Source of the DNA: Saprospiraceae bacterium
GTDB taxonomy: Bacteria; Bacteroidota; Bacteroidia; Chitinophagales; Saprospiraceae
Length of the DNA: 64,000 nucleotides
Assembly (NCBI GenBank): GCA_020627705.1
Contig: JAHDGJ010000006.1
Coordinates: 1 to 64,000 of the forward strand
Reading direction: 5' to 3'
The position numbers were made by a program, and so were the translations under genes. The notes under the pieces are model-generated. The model did no database searches, was not told where the DNA came from, and saw only the letters and a program-made list of their open reading frames with translations. Positions 1 to 9,079 of this stretch are shown one piece after another (position 1 is the first letter of the stretch; each line of letters opens with the position of its first letter).

Positions 1-1
1 A

Positions 2-2870
2 ACTTGTGGAGAAGACAATGGAAGTGTGAGTGTGAGTGCGACAGGCGGAAGCGGATCATATACCTATGCATGGAGCAATGGCTCATCAGATGCAACACAA
101 GATAATTTGTCAGCAGACGATTATACAGTTACCGTAACGGATGCTGCGGGCTGTACAGATGTCTCAACGGTAACCGTAGGTTCTAGCGAAAGCCCAGTGG
201 CTAGTGCTAGTTCAACAGATACCAGTTGTGGAGAAGACAATGGAAGTGTGAGTGCAAGTGCGACAGGTGGAAGCGGAAGTTATACCTATGCATGGAGCAA
301 TGGTTCATCAGATGCAACACAAGATAATTTGTCAGCAGGCGATTATACAGTTACCATAACGGATGCTACGGGCTGTACAGATGTATCTACAGTTACTGTT
401 GGTTCTAGTGAAAGTCCAACAGCAAGTACGAGTTCAACAGATACAAGTTGCGGGGAAGAATCAGGAAGTGTCAGTGCGAGTGCCACAGGTGGAAGCGGAA
501 GTTATACCTATGCCTGGAGCAATGGTTCATCAGATGCAACACAAGATAATTTGTCAGCTGGTGATTACACTGTTACGATTACAGATTCAGCAGGCTGTAC
601 CGATGTTTCTACAGTATCTGTAGGATCGAGTGATAGCCCAGTGGCCAGTGGTAGTGCCACGGATACCAGTTGTGGAGAAGACAATGGAAGTGTCAGCGTT
701 AGTGCAACAGGCGGAAGCGGAGGATATACCTATGCATGGAGCAATGGCTCATCAGATGCAACACAAGATAATTTGTCAGCAGACGATTATACAGTTACCG
801 TAACGGATGCTGCGGGCTGTACAGATGTCTCAACGGTAACCGTAGGTTCTAGCGAAAGCCCAGTGGCTAGTGCTAGTTCAACAGATACCAGTTGTGGAGA
901 AGACAATGGAAGTGTGAGTGTGAATGCGACAGGCGGAAGCGGATCATATACCTATGCATGGAGCAATGGCTCATCAGATGCAACACAAGATAATTTGTCA
1001 GCAGGCGATTATACAGTTACCGTTACGGATGCTGCGGGCTGTACAGATGTATCCACAGTTACTGTTGGTTCTAGTGAGAGCCCATCAGCAAGCGGTAGTG
1101 CCACCGATACAAGTTGCGGGGAAGAATCAGGAAGTGTCAGTGCGAGTGCCACAGGTGGAAGCGGAAGTTATACCTATGCCTGGAGCAATGGTTCATCAGA
1201 TGCAACACAAGATAATTTGTCAGCTGGTGATTACACTGTTACGATTACAGATTCAGCAGGCTGTACCGATGTTTCTACAGTATCTGTAGGATCGAGTGAT
1301 AGCCCAGTGGCCAGTGGTAGTGCCACGGATACCAGTTGTGGAGAAGACAATGGAAGTGTCAGCGTTAGTGCAACAGGCGGAAGCGGAGGATATACCTACG
1401 CATGGAGCAATGGTTCATCAGATGCAACACAAGATAATTTGGCTTGTGGAAATTATACGGTAACTGTTACCGATGAAACAGGTTGTACAGATGTTGTAAC
1501 GGTAATAGTCGAATGTAGTGAAAGCCCAACGGCAAGTACGACATCAACCGATACGACTTGTGGAGAAGATAATGGAAGTGTAAGTGTTAGTGCAACAGGT
1601 GGAACAGGAGGGTATACCTATGTTTGGAGTAATGGTTCTACTAGTGCAGATCAGAGCAATCTGCCTGCTGGTGATTATACAGTGACTGTAACAGATGCAG
1701 CAGGCTGTACTGATGTTTCTACAGTATCTGTTGGTGATTCGGCAGATGGACCAGAAATTTTGGTTTTGGTTGTACATACAACATGTAATTATGAAAATGG
1801 TTTCGCAGACGTTGTAGTGACCGGTGGTACTCCTGGATATACATTTGAGTGGTCAAATGGAGATACTGATACTTGGGTTGGAAGTTTGGCTCCTGGTGAT
1901 TATTCAGTGACAGTAACTGATGCAGCAGGTTGTTCAACCGTAGCGAATTTCGAAATTGAAGGTTCAGAGGTAGGACCAGAACTTACAGTAGTAGGTTTGG
2001 ATGGTACTTGTGGAAAAGACAATGGATCGATCAGTGTATCAGCTACTGGCGGAGAAGGTCCATATGAGTTTACTTGGACCGGAGGATTGACAGGAACTTC
2101 CCTTGAAAATCTTGGAACTGGATTATATGGAGTGACAGTAACAGATGTAAATGGTTGTATTGATTACGGTGGATATTATGTTAATGTTGGTGAAAGCCCT
2201 GAATTTGCCAATACAGATATTACAGATGCAAGTTGTAGCGAAAATAATGGTGCAATTGATATTGAAGTAGTACAGGGTATAGCACCATATAGCTATGCAT
2301 GGAGTAATGGAGCAACTACGCAGGACTTAGAAAATATTTCTGCTGGCGAGTATACAGTTACCGTCACGGATTCTGAAGGGTGTATAATTGAACAAACGGT
2401 GACCGTAGAAAATATAACAGATATGTCTATCAGTATTGATGGGACAAACACGTGTTGTGGTTTGGATAATGGTGAAGCTACACTAAGCGTACAGTGCGCT
2501 ATGGATCCTACTTCAATTCAATGGAGTAATGGAGAAACCAGTGCAACTATTTCAGATTTAGCGCCAGACTTATATACTGTGACAGTAACGGATGCCAGCG
2601 GACAAAGTGAGGTTGCTTCTGTCTTAATTGAAGGATCAAATGGGCCTGACGCCACTGCAGTTTCTACGGATACCGAATGCGGAAGTGCTAATGGTTCGGC
2701 TACTGTAACAGCAACGTCAGGTACAGGTGATTATACATATGAATGGAGTAATGGATCATCAGAGCCAACAATAGATAATTTGCCAGGCGGTACTTATACT
2801 GTAACTGTAACAGATGAGAAAGGATGTACAGATGTAGTATCTGTTGAGGTAGGTGGAAGTATCACACCAG
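2..2870 (+). repeat. Tandem SprB-type coding repeats, 222-225 bp period
   Basis: The Cys codon block that opens each unit recurs at 2, 224, 446, 668, 890, 1112, 1334 and 1556, an exact 222-bp period. It then continues at 1781, 2006, 2231, about 2450 and 2675 in more diverged form. Units 1-3 resemble units 4-6 more closely than their direct neighbours, giving a 666-bp higher-order period. The stretches 441-730 and 1107-1396 look identical by eye. Confidence 0.95.
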
Positions 2871-4378
2871 ATGCAGGTAATTTGACTGGTGGACCTTTCC
2901 ATTTCTGTGTAGACGGTGAGGCAGACTTTGTAGGTGGTATTTCTGTTTCTGGAGATGCTGGAGACTTTTCAACCTTTGTGATCACTGATTCGGATGGAGA
3001 AATATTGGGGCTTCCAGGATCTTTAGATGATCTGGAATCTGTAGATTTCGATGGTGCTGGATCTGGCGTATGTATTATTTGGTATTTAACGCATAGTGGT
3101 GATATTCAAAATCTTGCCGTTGGGCAAAATGCTTCTGATCTTTCTGGATGTTTTGACATCTCGGGACCTATCGAAGTAGTCCGTGAAGGTTTAGAACCAG
3201 TTGCCTCGTGTGTAACGTTTGATTTAAACGCATGTCAAGCAGATACTAATTATTCTGAATTTACTCCATCTATAGACAATGCAGCCGGATGTACTACTTT
3301 TAGTGTACCTGCAGGAAACATTTCAACAGATGTTACTCATTCTTGTACACCTGGTGTAAATGGAACGGGTATGTGCTTCGCAGCGAATACTTCTTGTGAC
3401 TATGATCCAAATACACCTGCGAAATTGACCATTCCTGTGCGCGTTAGTCCTGGAGACTTAGGAGATGGATTTATTTCGGGAATTTCGTTTTATGAGCAAG
3501 CACCTGATATGTTTGTTTGGACGGATGGGACTTCTGGAGTAAACAATTATCCAACGCTTTATGCTATTAGAGTGCTAAAAGCTGGAACCTTAATCTATGA
3601 AGAGACTGGTATTTCGACAGAATTGGATTGGAACTTGGAAGAATTTGATTTTAGTAGCGATTCCAATTTCTCTGTTTCGTCTCCAACAGACTTTACAATA
3701 GAGCTTATACCTTATTGCACAGCTGATAATGGAGCAACGAGTATAGGAGTTTGGGATATTGACGAAATCAAGATTTTCTCAAATTGCACCAATAATGTAG
3801 AAGGCGGAACATTGAATGGATCAGGACCTTATGACATTTGCTTGGATCAGTTATCTGATTTTATTACTGACATTAGCCTTACTGATAATGAAGGATACAA
3901 TGATATTTTAATAACAGATGCTGATGGTGGTATTATCGCAGTACTTGATGACCTAAACGCGTTGTCTACTTTTGATTTCAATAATGGCGAGGTAGGCTCA
4001 TGTTTTATTTGGAACTTAAGCTATTCATTAGGATTTGGCGGTATTTCGGCTGGTCAAAATGTTTCAGAATTAGCGGGATGTTATCATTTATCGAATTCGA
4101 TAGAGGTAATAAAAACCGAATGTGGAACACGGATTTCGATCGCACCAAACCCGGTAATAACTGAGTTGACCTTATCTGTCAATACCCCTGAATATGATCA
4201 AGTAAATTATCTGATCCTAGATAATTTAGGGCGAGTAGTTTTAAGAAAGAACATTCAAGATAATGCAAGTAGAAAAGTATTGATCAAAGTTGATGATTTA
4301 GATGCTGGGCAATATCACATACGAGTTGTTACCGGAAAACATTATTCTTATACGACAAGTTTTATAGTAGTCAAATAA
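2..4378 (+). CDS. SprB-repeat surface adhesin, T9SS secreted (5' end outside window)
   Basis: The frame is open from the first bases, so the N-terminus lies upstream of the window. At least 13 consecutive units of 74-75 residues (to about position 2870) match the SprB repeat pattern: CGEDNGS, then ATGGSGxYTYAWSNG, then YTVTVTDxxGC. The first eight are nearly identical and 222 bp apart; the last five are diverged. Two copies of another Cys-containing module (about 2878-3187 and 3802-4120) flank a beta-rich stretch. The last 80 residues look like a type A T9SS sorting domain (APNPV at its start, then LDAGQYHIRV). SprB-like proteins are carried across the outer membrane and serve gliding or adhesion; that role here is inferred from the family. 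A strong terminator follows the stop. Confidence 0.93.
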   Translation, partial: TCGEDNGSVSVSATGGSGSYTYAWSNGSSDATQDNLSADDYTVTVTDAAGCTDVSTVTVGSSESPVASASSTDTSCGEDNGSVSASATGGSGSYTYAWSNGSSDATQDNLSAGDYTVTITDATGCTDVSTVTVGSSESPTASTSSTDTSCGEESGSVSASATGGSGSYTYAWSNGSSDATQDNLSAGDYTVTITDSAGCTDVSTVSVGSSDSPVASGSATDTSCGEDNGSVSVSATGGSGGYTYAWSNGSSDATQDNLSADDYTVTVTDAAGCTDVSTVTVGSSESPVASASSTDTSCGEDNGSVSVNATGGSGSYTYAWSNGSSDATQDNLSAGDYTVTVTDAAGCTDVSTVTVGSSESPSASGSATDTSCGEESGSVSASATGGSGSYTYAWSNGSSDATQDNLSAGDYTVTITDSAGCTDVSTVSVGSSDSPVASGSATDTSCGEDNGSVSVSATGGSGGYTYAWSNGSSDATQDNLACGNYTVTVTDETGCTDVVTVIVECSESPTASTTSTDTTCGEDNGSVSVSATGGTGGYTYVWSNGSTSADQSNLPAGDYTVTVTDAAGCTDVSTVSVGDSADGPEILVLVVHTTCNYENGFADVVVTGGTPGYTFEWSNGDTDTWVGSLAPGDYSVTVTDAAGCSTVANFEIEGSEVGPELTVVGLDGTCGKDNGSISVSATGGEGPYEFTWTGGLTGTSLENLGTGLYGVTVTDVNGCIDYGGYYVNVGESPEFANTDITDASCSENNGAIDIEVVQGIAPYSYAWSNGATTQDLENISAGEYTVTVTDSEGCIIEQTVTVENITDMSISIDGTNTCCGLDNGEATLSVQCAMDPTSIQWSNGETSATISDLAPDLYTVTVTDASGQSEVASVLIEGSNGPDATAVSTDTECGSANGSATVTATSGTGDYTYEWSNGSSEPTIDNLPGGTYTVTVTDEKGCTDVVSVEVGGSITPDAGNLTGGPFHFCVDGEADFVGGISVSGDAGDFSTFVITDSDGEILGLPGSLDDLESVDFDGAGSGVCIIWYLTHSGDIQNLAVGQNASDLSGCFDISGPIEVVREGLEPVASCVTFDLNACQADTNYSEFTPSIDNAAGCTTFSVPAGNISTDVTHSCTPGVNGTGMCFAANTSCDYDPNTPAKLTIPVRVSPGDLGDGFISGISFYEQAPDMFVWTDGTSGVNNYPTLYAIRVLKAGTLIYEETGISTELDWNLEEFDFSSDSNFSVSSPTDFTIELIPYCTADNGATSIGVWDIDEIKIFSNCTNNVEGGTLNGSGPYDICLDQLSDFITDISLTDNEGYNDILITDADGGIIAVLDDLNALSTFDFNNGEVGSCFIWNLSYSLGFGGISAGQNVSELAGCYHLSNSIEVIKTECGTRISIAPNPVITELTLSVNTPEYDQVNYLILDNLGRVVLRKNIQDNASRKVLIKVDDLDAGQYHIRVVTGKHYSYTTSFIVVK

Positions 4379-4395
4379 GTCTACTTTGATATTAT

Positions 4396-4437
4396 AAAAA
4401 AGAGGGAAAGTGAAGTTAACTTTCCCTCTTTTTTTTT
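4396..4437 (+). terminator. Rho-independent terminator after the adhesin
   Basis: The arms GAGGGAAAGT and ACTTTCCCTC enclose a 7-nt loop, with A-tracts before and nine T after. It lies 20 bp past the adhesin stop and just before the converging zinc-ribbon gene, so it may work in both directions. Confidence 0.9.
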
Positions 4438-4441
4438 GCCT

Positions 4442-4813
4442 TTAGATCAAAGCCTCCGCTTTTGTTTTTCGATGAAGTCCAAACAAATTGTTGTCAAGCT
4501 TATGAATCGCTTGATCATAACAGAAGTATAATTTTATCCCTTCTGGTGAGCGTTTAAATTGTGTAAAAAACCCAAACCTAAAGCCGTATTCCACTAAATC
4601 GTCTTTGGAAATTGTACGGATTCCTTTTTGGTATAAGTGTGAAAGTATTGTTCGATTTTTTTTAAGGATAGAGTTGGTTCTTCTAAACAAAGTACTGTCC
4701 GCTCTATTTTTCTTGTTGTTGAAATTACTCCTACAATGATCCGAACAAAATTTTTTATCCTTTCTCCCTACTAGGACAGTATTACAGTCCAAACACGATT
4801 TGTGTTGTTGCAT
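4442..4813 (-). CDS. Small zinc-ribbon protein of unknown function
   Basis: The protein has 123 residues. Residues 8-30 hold two cysteine pairs, CLDC and FCSDHCR, typical of a small treble-clef or zinc-ribbon fold also seen in DUF2116-like proteins. The rest is basic and probably helical (KKNRAD, FRRTN), with an aromatic stretch GFRFGFFTQF near residue 80. It starts with ATG and has no signal peptide. A nucleic-acid-binding role is possible from the metal-binding knuckle and basic charge, but I do not recognise a defined function. It stands alone, converging on the adhesin and 57 bp downstream of the TonB-type receptor gene on the same strand. Confidence 0.72.
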   Translation of the reverse strand: MQQHKSCLDCNTVLVGRKDKKFCSDHCRSNFNNKKNRADSTLFRRTNSILKKNRTILSHLYQKGIRTISKDDLVEYGFRFGFFTQFKRSPEGIKLYFCYDQAIHKLDNNLFGLHRKTKAEALI

Positions 4814-4870
4814 ATCGATATAGTCTAGTTAGACGTATATACTATATGGACTAATATTGTAATCTATAAT

Positions 4871-7444
4871 TTAGAATTCACCGCCTTCAAATCCATCAGA
4901 AGATCTCTGTCCTCCACCTCTTCTTCCTCTTCTAGACTGCTTTTGATTGATTCGATAACTTGCTGTTAATCTCGCTGTTCTGGCTCTCCATTGGAATTCG
5001 CTATACTGATAAAAATTATCAAACTCTGTAGTACCGCGTCTTTTTCTGGAGTTAAATAAATCACGAACGCTCAATGTCAAGCTAAGCTTACGTTTTAAGA
5101 AATCTTTACTCCAACCTATATCCAAACTACCAACCGGATCCCATTGTCCTTGAGCAGATGCACGAGGGCCCCTATAATTTCCTCTCAATTGTAGGTCACT
5201 GCCCCAAAATGTAAAGCGAGCTGTAAGGCGACCATTGTAACTTAAAATTGTTGAGTTTTCAAAAGAATAACTAAACTGTTGGTTAAACTGTGTTAGGTCT
5301 CCCTCGTAGTTTCTAACGATTCTATAAAAATCGTATAGTTTATCTTCCAGTTGAGCGGGATTGACGGTTATTGAGTTTCTGAAAATGCTAAAGTTTCCAT
5401 CTAATCGTAACCACTTTAGTCCTCTATATGATGCATTGAGATCCAAGCCTAAATCGTTGATTTCACCAATGTTAATAGGAAGTCTCAGCGTTGTCCCTTG
5501 GTCCGCGTCCACGATTTGGACTCTTTGTATGGATTCTTCTGTATGGCGATAGAAAATACTTCCTGTGAAGTTAAAAGCTTCCCATAATCTTATATTGGAG
5601 AGCTCATAGCTATCTGTAAACTGAGGATTAACGAGAGGATTACCGCTGAAAAAGTTTCTCGGATCAGAGAATGTAAAAAACGGGTTTAAGTCCCAAAATC
5701 TCGGTCTACGTACTCTACGTGTATAGCTAATTTGCCAAGAATTGGTATCACTTAATTTATAGTTGAAATGACCACTAGGAAATAGACTTAAAAATTCATT
5801 TAGATTGACTCCTTCTTCTCCAGCTGAGGGAAGTTCTGTTTGAATTTGAGAGTATTCAGCTCTCAAACCTACTTGATAACTCATTTTTTCAAATCCATTT
5901 CCATAGATGCCATAAACTGCATGGATGTCTTCATTATACAGAAAATCATTGACAAACCCCGGTATCCCCAAGGTATCTCCATTAATTACTTCACCTACAA
6001 AAAAGTCATTTTTTACATCTCTTAAGGTACTTCTCGCCCCAATTTCCCATTTGTGAAGTTTGCTGAAAGGATGCACATAATCAACCTGAAACAAAAGGGT
6101 AGAATACCCTTCATCGTTATCGGAAATCTGAAAACTTTCGAACTCCGGTTCGGCTCCAGGTAATTGAAGGGTTTGAATAAGATCTGACCCTTCAGTTTCG
6201 GCGCGTTCGTTAAATTGTACCGTTGCGCTTAGTTTATGGTCCTTAGAACTAAATTCTTTGTTGTAAGACAAACTATATTCTTGATTTAGTTCGTCCTCAA
6301 ATTCATCGTCTGATCGAACCGTTGTTGATATGAGGTCAGAGGGATTTGTAGAATTAAGATAATCCAAATAGGTAAGTGTAGATAAATTGTCTTCGTCCCC
6401 AGTTCTTCGAATTATAGCCGCGGTGATTTGTTCTTTGTCAGATAAGAAATAATCCAGACCAAAGCGTACACTGTTATTAAAACTAGTACGATTCATATCT
6501 CGGTCTTGATCTAAGATTTCAAGTTGGTTGCCATTCTGAATTTCTTGATACGTGTACCCAGATCCCGGGCTTTCACGGTAATTGATGCCATAGTTGACAA
6601 ACCAGTTTAAATTATTTTTGCGGTAATTTAAATTAGCGCTTATTCCATAGTTTGTTGGGAACCCTCCTGATACATCAACAGTCCCATTAAATCCTTGAGC
6701 GCGATCCTTTTTAAGGACGATATTAATAATCCCTGCCATACCCTCAGCTTCGTATCGAGCAGAAGGGTTGGTAATTACTTCAACGCGATCAATCATATTG
6801 GCAGGTATACTGCGAAGACCATTCGAATTGCCGATTCCAGCCAATGACGAGGGTTTGCCATCCACCAATATCCTGACCCCTTCGCTTCCTCTTAAACTCA
6901 CGGTGCCCTCGATGTCAACAGTTACGGAGGGTACGTTATCAAGGATGTCTTCCGCTGAGCCCCCTCTGTTTGCCAAATCTTTTCCAACATTAAACACTCT
7001 TTTGTCTAAAGCAAATTGAGTTTCACTTTTTTCTGCACGAATTTCGACCCCATCGATTTTGACTCCTTGTGGAAACATTTCGATTTTTCCAAGATACATT
7101 GATTCCTTTGACCGATCTATGTCTAAAAAGTCTGTTTCGTAAGATTCGTACGAGATGTATTCAAAAACAAATTTTACTTTCTTACCGCGTATTGCGATGT
7201 CGAAGTTTCCATTTTCGTCTGTAATGCCTCCTCCAACTAGTTGTTCATTACGCATCGAAATCGCTGATACGGTTGCAAATTCTAAAGGAGTTTTGGATTC
7301 TCCATCTAATAATTTTCCAACTACTTTGATTGGAGGAAACTTGTCTCCTTTTCCTCCTGGACCTCCTCCAGGTCTTTGCCCTCGTTGGCTAAAACCAGAA
7401 AAGAGGACACAAATGCAGAGGAGAGTACTAAAATATGCTTTCAT
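4871..7444 (-). CDS. TonB-dependent-receptor-like outer membrane protein (OMP_b-brl_3 family)
   Basis: The order is signal peptide (MKAYFSTLLCICVLF), a Gly/Arg/Pro-rich stretch, a carboxypeptidase-regulatory-like beta sandwich (GKLLDG..TPLEFATVSA), a plug domain (around residues 140-250, with VSLRGSEGVRILVDGKPSSL and NPSARYEAEGMAGIINIVLKK), and a barrel of about 550 residues. The C-terminus is again Gly/Arg-rich (RRGRRGGG) and ends in GGEF. Family members sit in the outer membrane; the substrate cannot be told and no SusD partner is adjacent. The open frame extends three codons further to a TTG, but the ATG at 7444 directly precedes the signal peptide and is preferred. Only 47 bp separate it from the divergent phosphatase gene. 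Confidence 0.9.
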   Translation of the reverse strand: MKAYFSTLLCICVLFSGFSQRGQRPGGGPGGKGDKFPPIKVVGKLLDGESKTPLEFATVSAISMRNEQLVGGGITDENGNFDIAIRGKKVKFVFEYISYESYETDFLDIDRSKESMYLGKIEMFPQGVKIDGVEIRAEKSETQFALDKRVFNVGKDLANRGGSAEDILDNVPSVTVDIEGTVSLRGSEGVRILVDGKPSSLAGIGNSNGLRSIPANMIDRVEVITNPSARYEAEGMAGIINIVLKKDRAQGFNGTVDVSGGFPTNYGISANLNYRKNNLNWFVNYGINYRESPGSGYTYQEIQNGNQLEILDQDRDMNRTSFNNSVRFGLDYFLSDKEQITAAIIRRTGDEDNLSTLTYLDYLNSTNPSDLISTTVRSDDEFEDELNQEYSLSYNKEFSSKDHKLSATVQFNERAETEGSDLIQTLQLPGAEPEFESFQISDNDEGYSTLLFQVDYVHPFSKLHKWEIGARSTLRDVKNDFFVGEVINGDTLGIPGFVNDFLYNEDIHAVYGIYGNGFEKMSYQVGLRAEYSQIQTELPSAGEEGVNLNEFLSLFPSGHFNYKLSDTNSWQISYTRRVRRPRFWDLNPFFTFSDPRNFFSGNPLVNPQFTDSYELSNIRLWEAFNFTGSIFYRHTEESIQRVQIVDADQGTTLRLPINIGEINDLGLDLNASYRGLKWLRLDGNFSIFRNSITVNPAQLEDKLYDFYRIVRNYEGDLTQFNQQFSYSFENSTILSYNGRLTARFTFWGSDLQLRGNYRGPRASAQGQWDPVGSLDIGWSKDFLKRKLSLTLSVRDLFNSRKRRGTTEFDNFYQYSEFQWRARTARLTASYRINQKQSRRGRRGGGQRSSDGFEGGEF

Positions 7445-7491
7445 TGGAATCAAATTTAGTGTTTTAGACGTTAGCTATAAAGAATGGTTTA

Positions 7492-7947
7492 ATGTCGTTT
7501 ATGAAAGTTTTGATGGTTTGTCTTGGTAATATTTGTAGGTCTCCGTTGGCACATGGCATTTTGGAAAGTATGATCGAAAAACGTGGACTGCATTGGAGCG
7601 TGGATTCTTGTGGTACTAGTGGGTTTCATGATGGCGAGCTTCCTGACGTTCGGTCCATAGAAGTAGCCAAATTAAATGGATTGGACATTACCAATCAACG
7701 GTCTAGGAAACTAACAAGAGAAGACACTCAAAAGTTTGATTTGCTCATCGCCATGGATCAATCCAATTATAACGACATTAAAAGAGTTGCATCAAAAGAC
7801 AATCATTCGAAAATAAAGATGCTTTTAAATTATTCTTATCCTGGGGAAAATAGAAAAGTCCCTGATCCTTATTATGAAGGCGGCTTTGATCGAGTTTATG
7901 AATTGATTGATCGAGCTTGTAAAGCACTTGTTATGCAGCATGCATAA
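7492..7947 (+). CDS. Low-molecular-weight protein tyrosine phosphatase
   Basis: The protein has 151 residues, the usual family length. The P-loop CLGNICRSP gives the C(X5)R signature, with Cys10 as nucleophile and Arg16. The general-acid Asp125 lies in VPDPYYEGG. It hydrolyses phosphotyrosine or small aryl phosphates in the cytoplasm. In polysaccharide loci such enzymes pair with tyrosine kinases, but none is seen nearby, so the partner is unknown. A second ATG three codons in (7501) is an equally good start. Confidence 0.95.
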   Translation: MSFMKVLMVCLGNICRSPLAHGILESMIEKRGLHWSVDSCGTSGFHDGELPDVRSIEVAKLNGLDITNQRSRKLTREDTQKFDLLIAMDQSNYNDIKRVASKDNHSKIKMLLNYSYPGENRKVPDPYYEGGFDRVYELIDRACKALVMQHA

Positions 7948-7977
7948 TTTTGTTTCAGAAAAAATCGTTTGTAGAAT

Positions 7978-8433
7978 ATGTCAATGAGTTCTTTGGTGTT
8001 CGTCTTTCTGTCCTTTATTCAACCTGATCTGGATCAACAGGAATATATGCTTCAGGCTGTAAACAATGTGAGGGCACGTGGATGCAAATGTGGAGACACC
8101 ATCATGCGTCCTGCAGAACCGGTTGTCTGGAATGAAACTTTGTACTCTTCTGCTAAAAGCCATGCTAAATATTTACGCTCCAAAAGACGACTAACTCATT
8201 ATGGACGTAATGGTGAAGATATAGGCACCAGAATTACCAAAACAGGATACAAATGGAAAGTGGTTGGTGAAAATCTAGGAGAGGGCCAAAAGACGTTTAA
8301 AGAAGTACTTTGGGATTGGTTAGAAAGTCCATCACATTGTAAAATGCTCATGAATCCCAAGGTAGAAGAAATGGCAGTTGCTCGGATCGGGAATTATTGG
8401 GTGCAACATTTTGGTAAAAAAGCAAAACGATAA
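7978..8433 (+). CDS. Secreted CAP-domain (SCP/PR1-like) protein
   Basis: A short hydrophobic N-terminus (MSMSSLVFVFLSFIQP) is followed by a CAP fold of about 130 residues. The CAP signatures are visible: LYSSAKSHAKYL with the first active-site His, GENLGEG, and WLESPSHCKMLMNP with the second His region. Bacterial CAP proteins are secreted or periplasmic and their biochemical role is poorly defined. Cysteines in GCKCGD near residue 38 may form a disulfide. It lies 30 bp after the phosphatase gene in the same direction and could share its transcript. Confidence 0.88.
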   Translation: MSMSSLVFVFLSFIQPDLDQQEYMLQAVNNVRARGCKCGDTIMRPAEPVVWNETLYSSAKSHAKYLRSKRRLTHYGRNGEDIGTRITKTGYKWKVVGENLGEGQKTFKEVLWDWLESPSHCKMLMNPKVEEMAVARIGNYWVQHFGKKAKR

Positions 8434-8473
8434 AATCTACGTGATTTAGTCGTGTGTTAAAAATTTGAAAGTT

Positions 8474-8502
8474 TTGCAACCTTTGGTATAATTTTCGTCG
8501 TA
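8474..8502 (+). promoter_or_regulatory. Candidate ECF-sigma promoter upstream of the sigma gene
   Basis: TTGCAACC (8474-8481) is followed after exactly 17 bp by CGTA (8499-8502) and then TTAGTT. The same two blocks with the same 17-bp spacing occur at 10305-10333 before the DUF4382 lipoprotein. The layout resembles the -35 (AAC core) and -10 (CGT core) elements of ECF sigma factors, so autoregulation by the adjacent sigma factor is inferred. Confidence 0.6.
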
Positions 8503-8518
8503 TTAGTTGAGAGAACTA

Positions 8519-9079
8519 ATGAATCCCGAAATAAATATTGAAGGGCTTCTTCTAAATGATAGAAGCACTCAAAAAGTGTTTTTCAAACACTTTTATGGCT
8601 ATGTAATGTCCATTGCATTACGTTATTCCAAATCTAAAGAGGATGCGGATGAAATTTGCAGTGATGCTTTTTTGAAAATTTTCAATCGTATTCATCAGTA
8701 TAATCAGCAGTTTCCCTTGAAACCATGGATTAGTAGAATTGTGGTTAACACTGCTATTGACAAATACCGTAAGGATTTAAGTAAGATTAAACTTGAACCC
8801 TTAGAATTGGCTGCCGATATTTCAGCCGAGCCCCAAAATTGGACGAGTAAATTAGACGAAGGGAGACAAATCATAACTGCTATTCACACATTACCTGAGC
8901 GCTATCGCTTGGTTTTTAATCTCTATGTTTTCGAGGGCTATGGGCATAATGAAATTGCACAAAAACTTGAAATTGCAGTTGGGACTTCAAAATCTTGCTT
9001 AGCAAGAGCTCGAAGTATAATCAGAAAAGAACTTAATAACTCCAAACTTAAAATTCATGTCAATGCAACAGGAATTTAG
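8519..9079 (+). CDS. RNA polymerase sigma-70 factor, ECF subfamily
   Basis: Sigma region 2 spans about residues 20-90 (DADEICSDAFLKIF and PWISRIVVNTAIDKYRK). Region 4 spans about residues 125-180 (LPERYRLVFNLYVFEGYGHNEIAQKL plus the GTSKSCLARAR recognition helix). The long alignable linker is typical of Bacteroidota ECF factors. ATG 8519 is chosen over the in-frame TTG at 8507, because 8507 lies on the promoter-like motif. Its 3' end overlaps the next gene by 23 bp, which implies translational coupling with that membrane protein, the likely anti-sigma partner. Confidence 0.93.
   Translation: MNPEINIEGLLLNDRSTQKVFFKHFYGYVMSIALRYSKSKEDADEICSDAFLKIFNRIHQYNQQFPLKPWISRIVVNTAIDKYRKDLSKIKLEPLELAADISAEPQNWTSKLDEGRQIITAIHTLPERYRLVFNLYVFEGYGHNEIAQKLEIAVGTSKSCLARARSIIRKELNNSKLKIHVNATGI

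Noticed and set aside
363-1289. Open frames of 86 and 121 residues in another frame of the adhesin repeats
   Set aside because: They are shadows of the repeat units; their sequence repeats with the same 222-bp period and has no independent start signal or known domain.
2-1777. CRISPR-like regular repeats
   Set aside because: The 222-bp units have no unique spacers, are coding in one frame throughout, and match SprB repeats.
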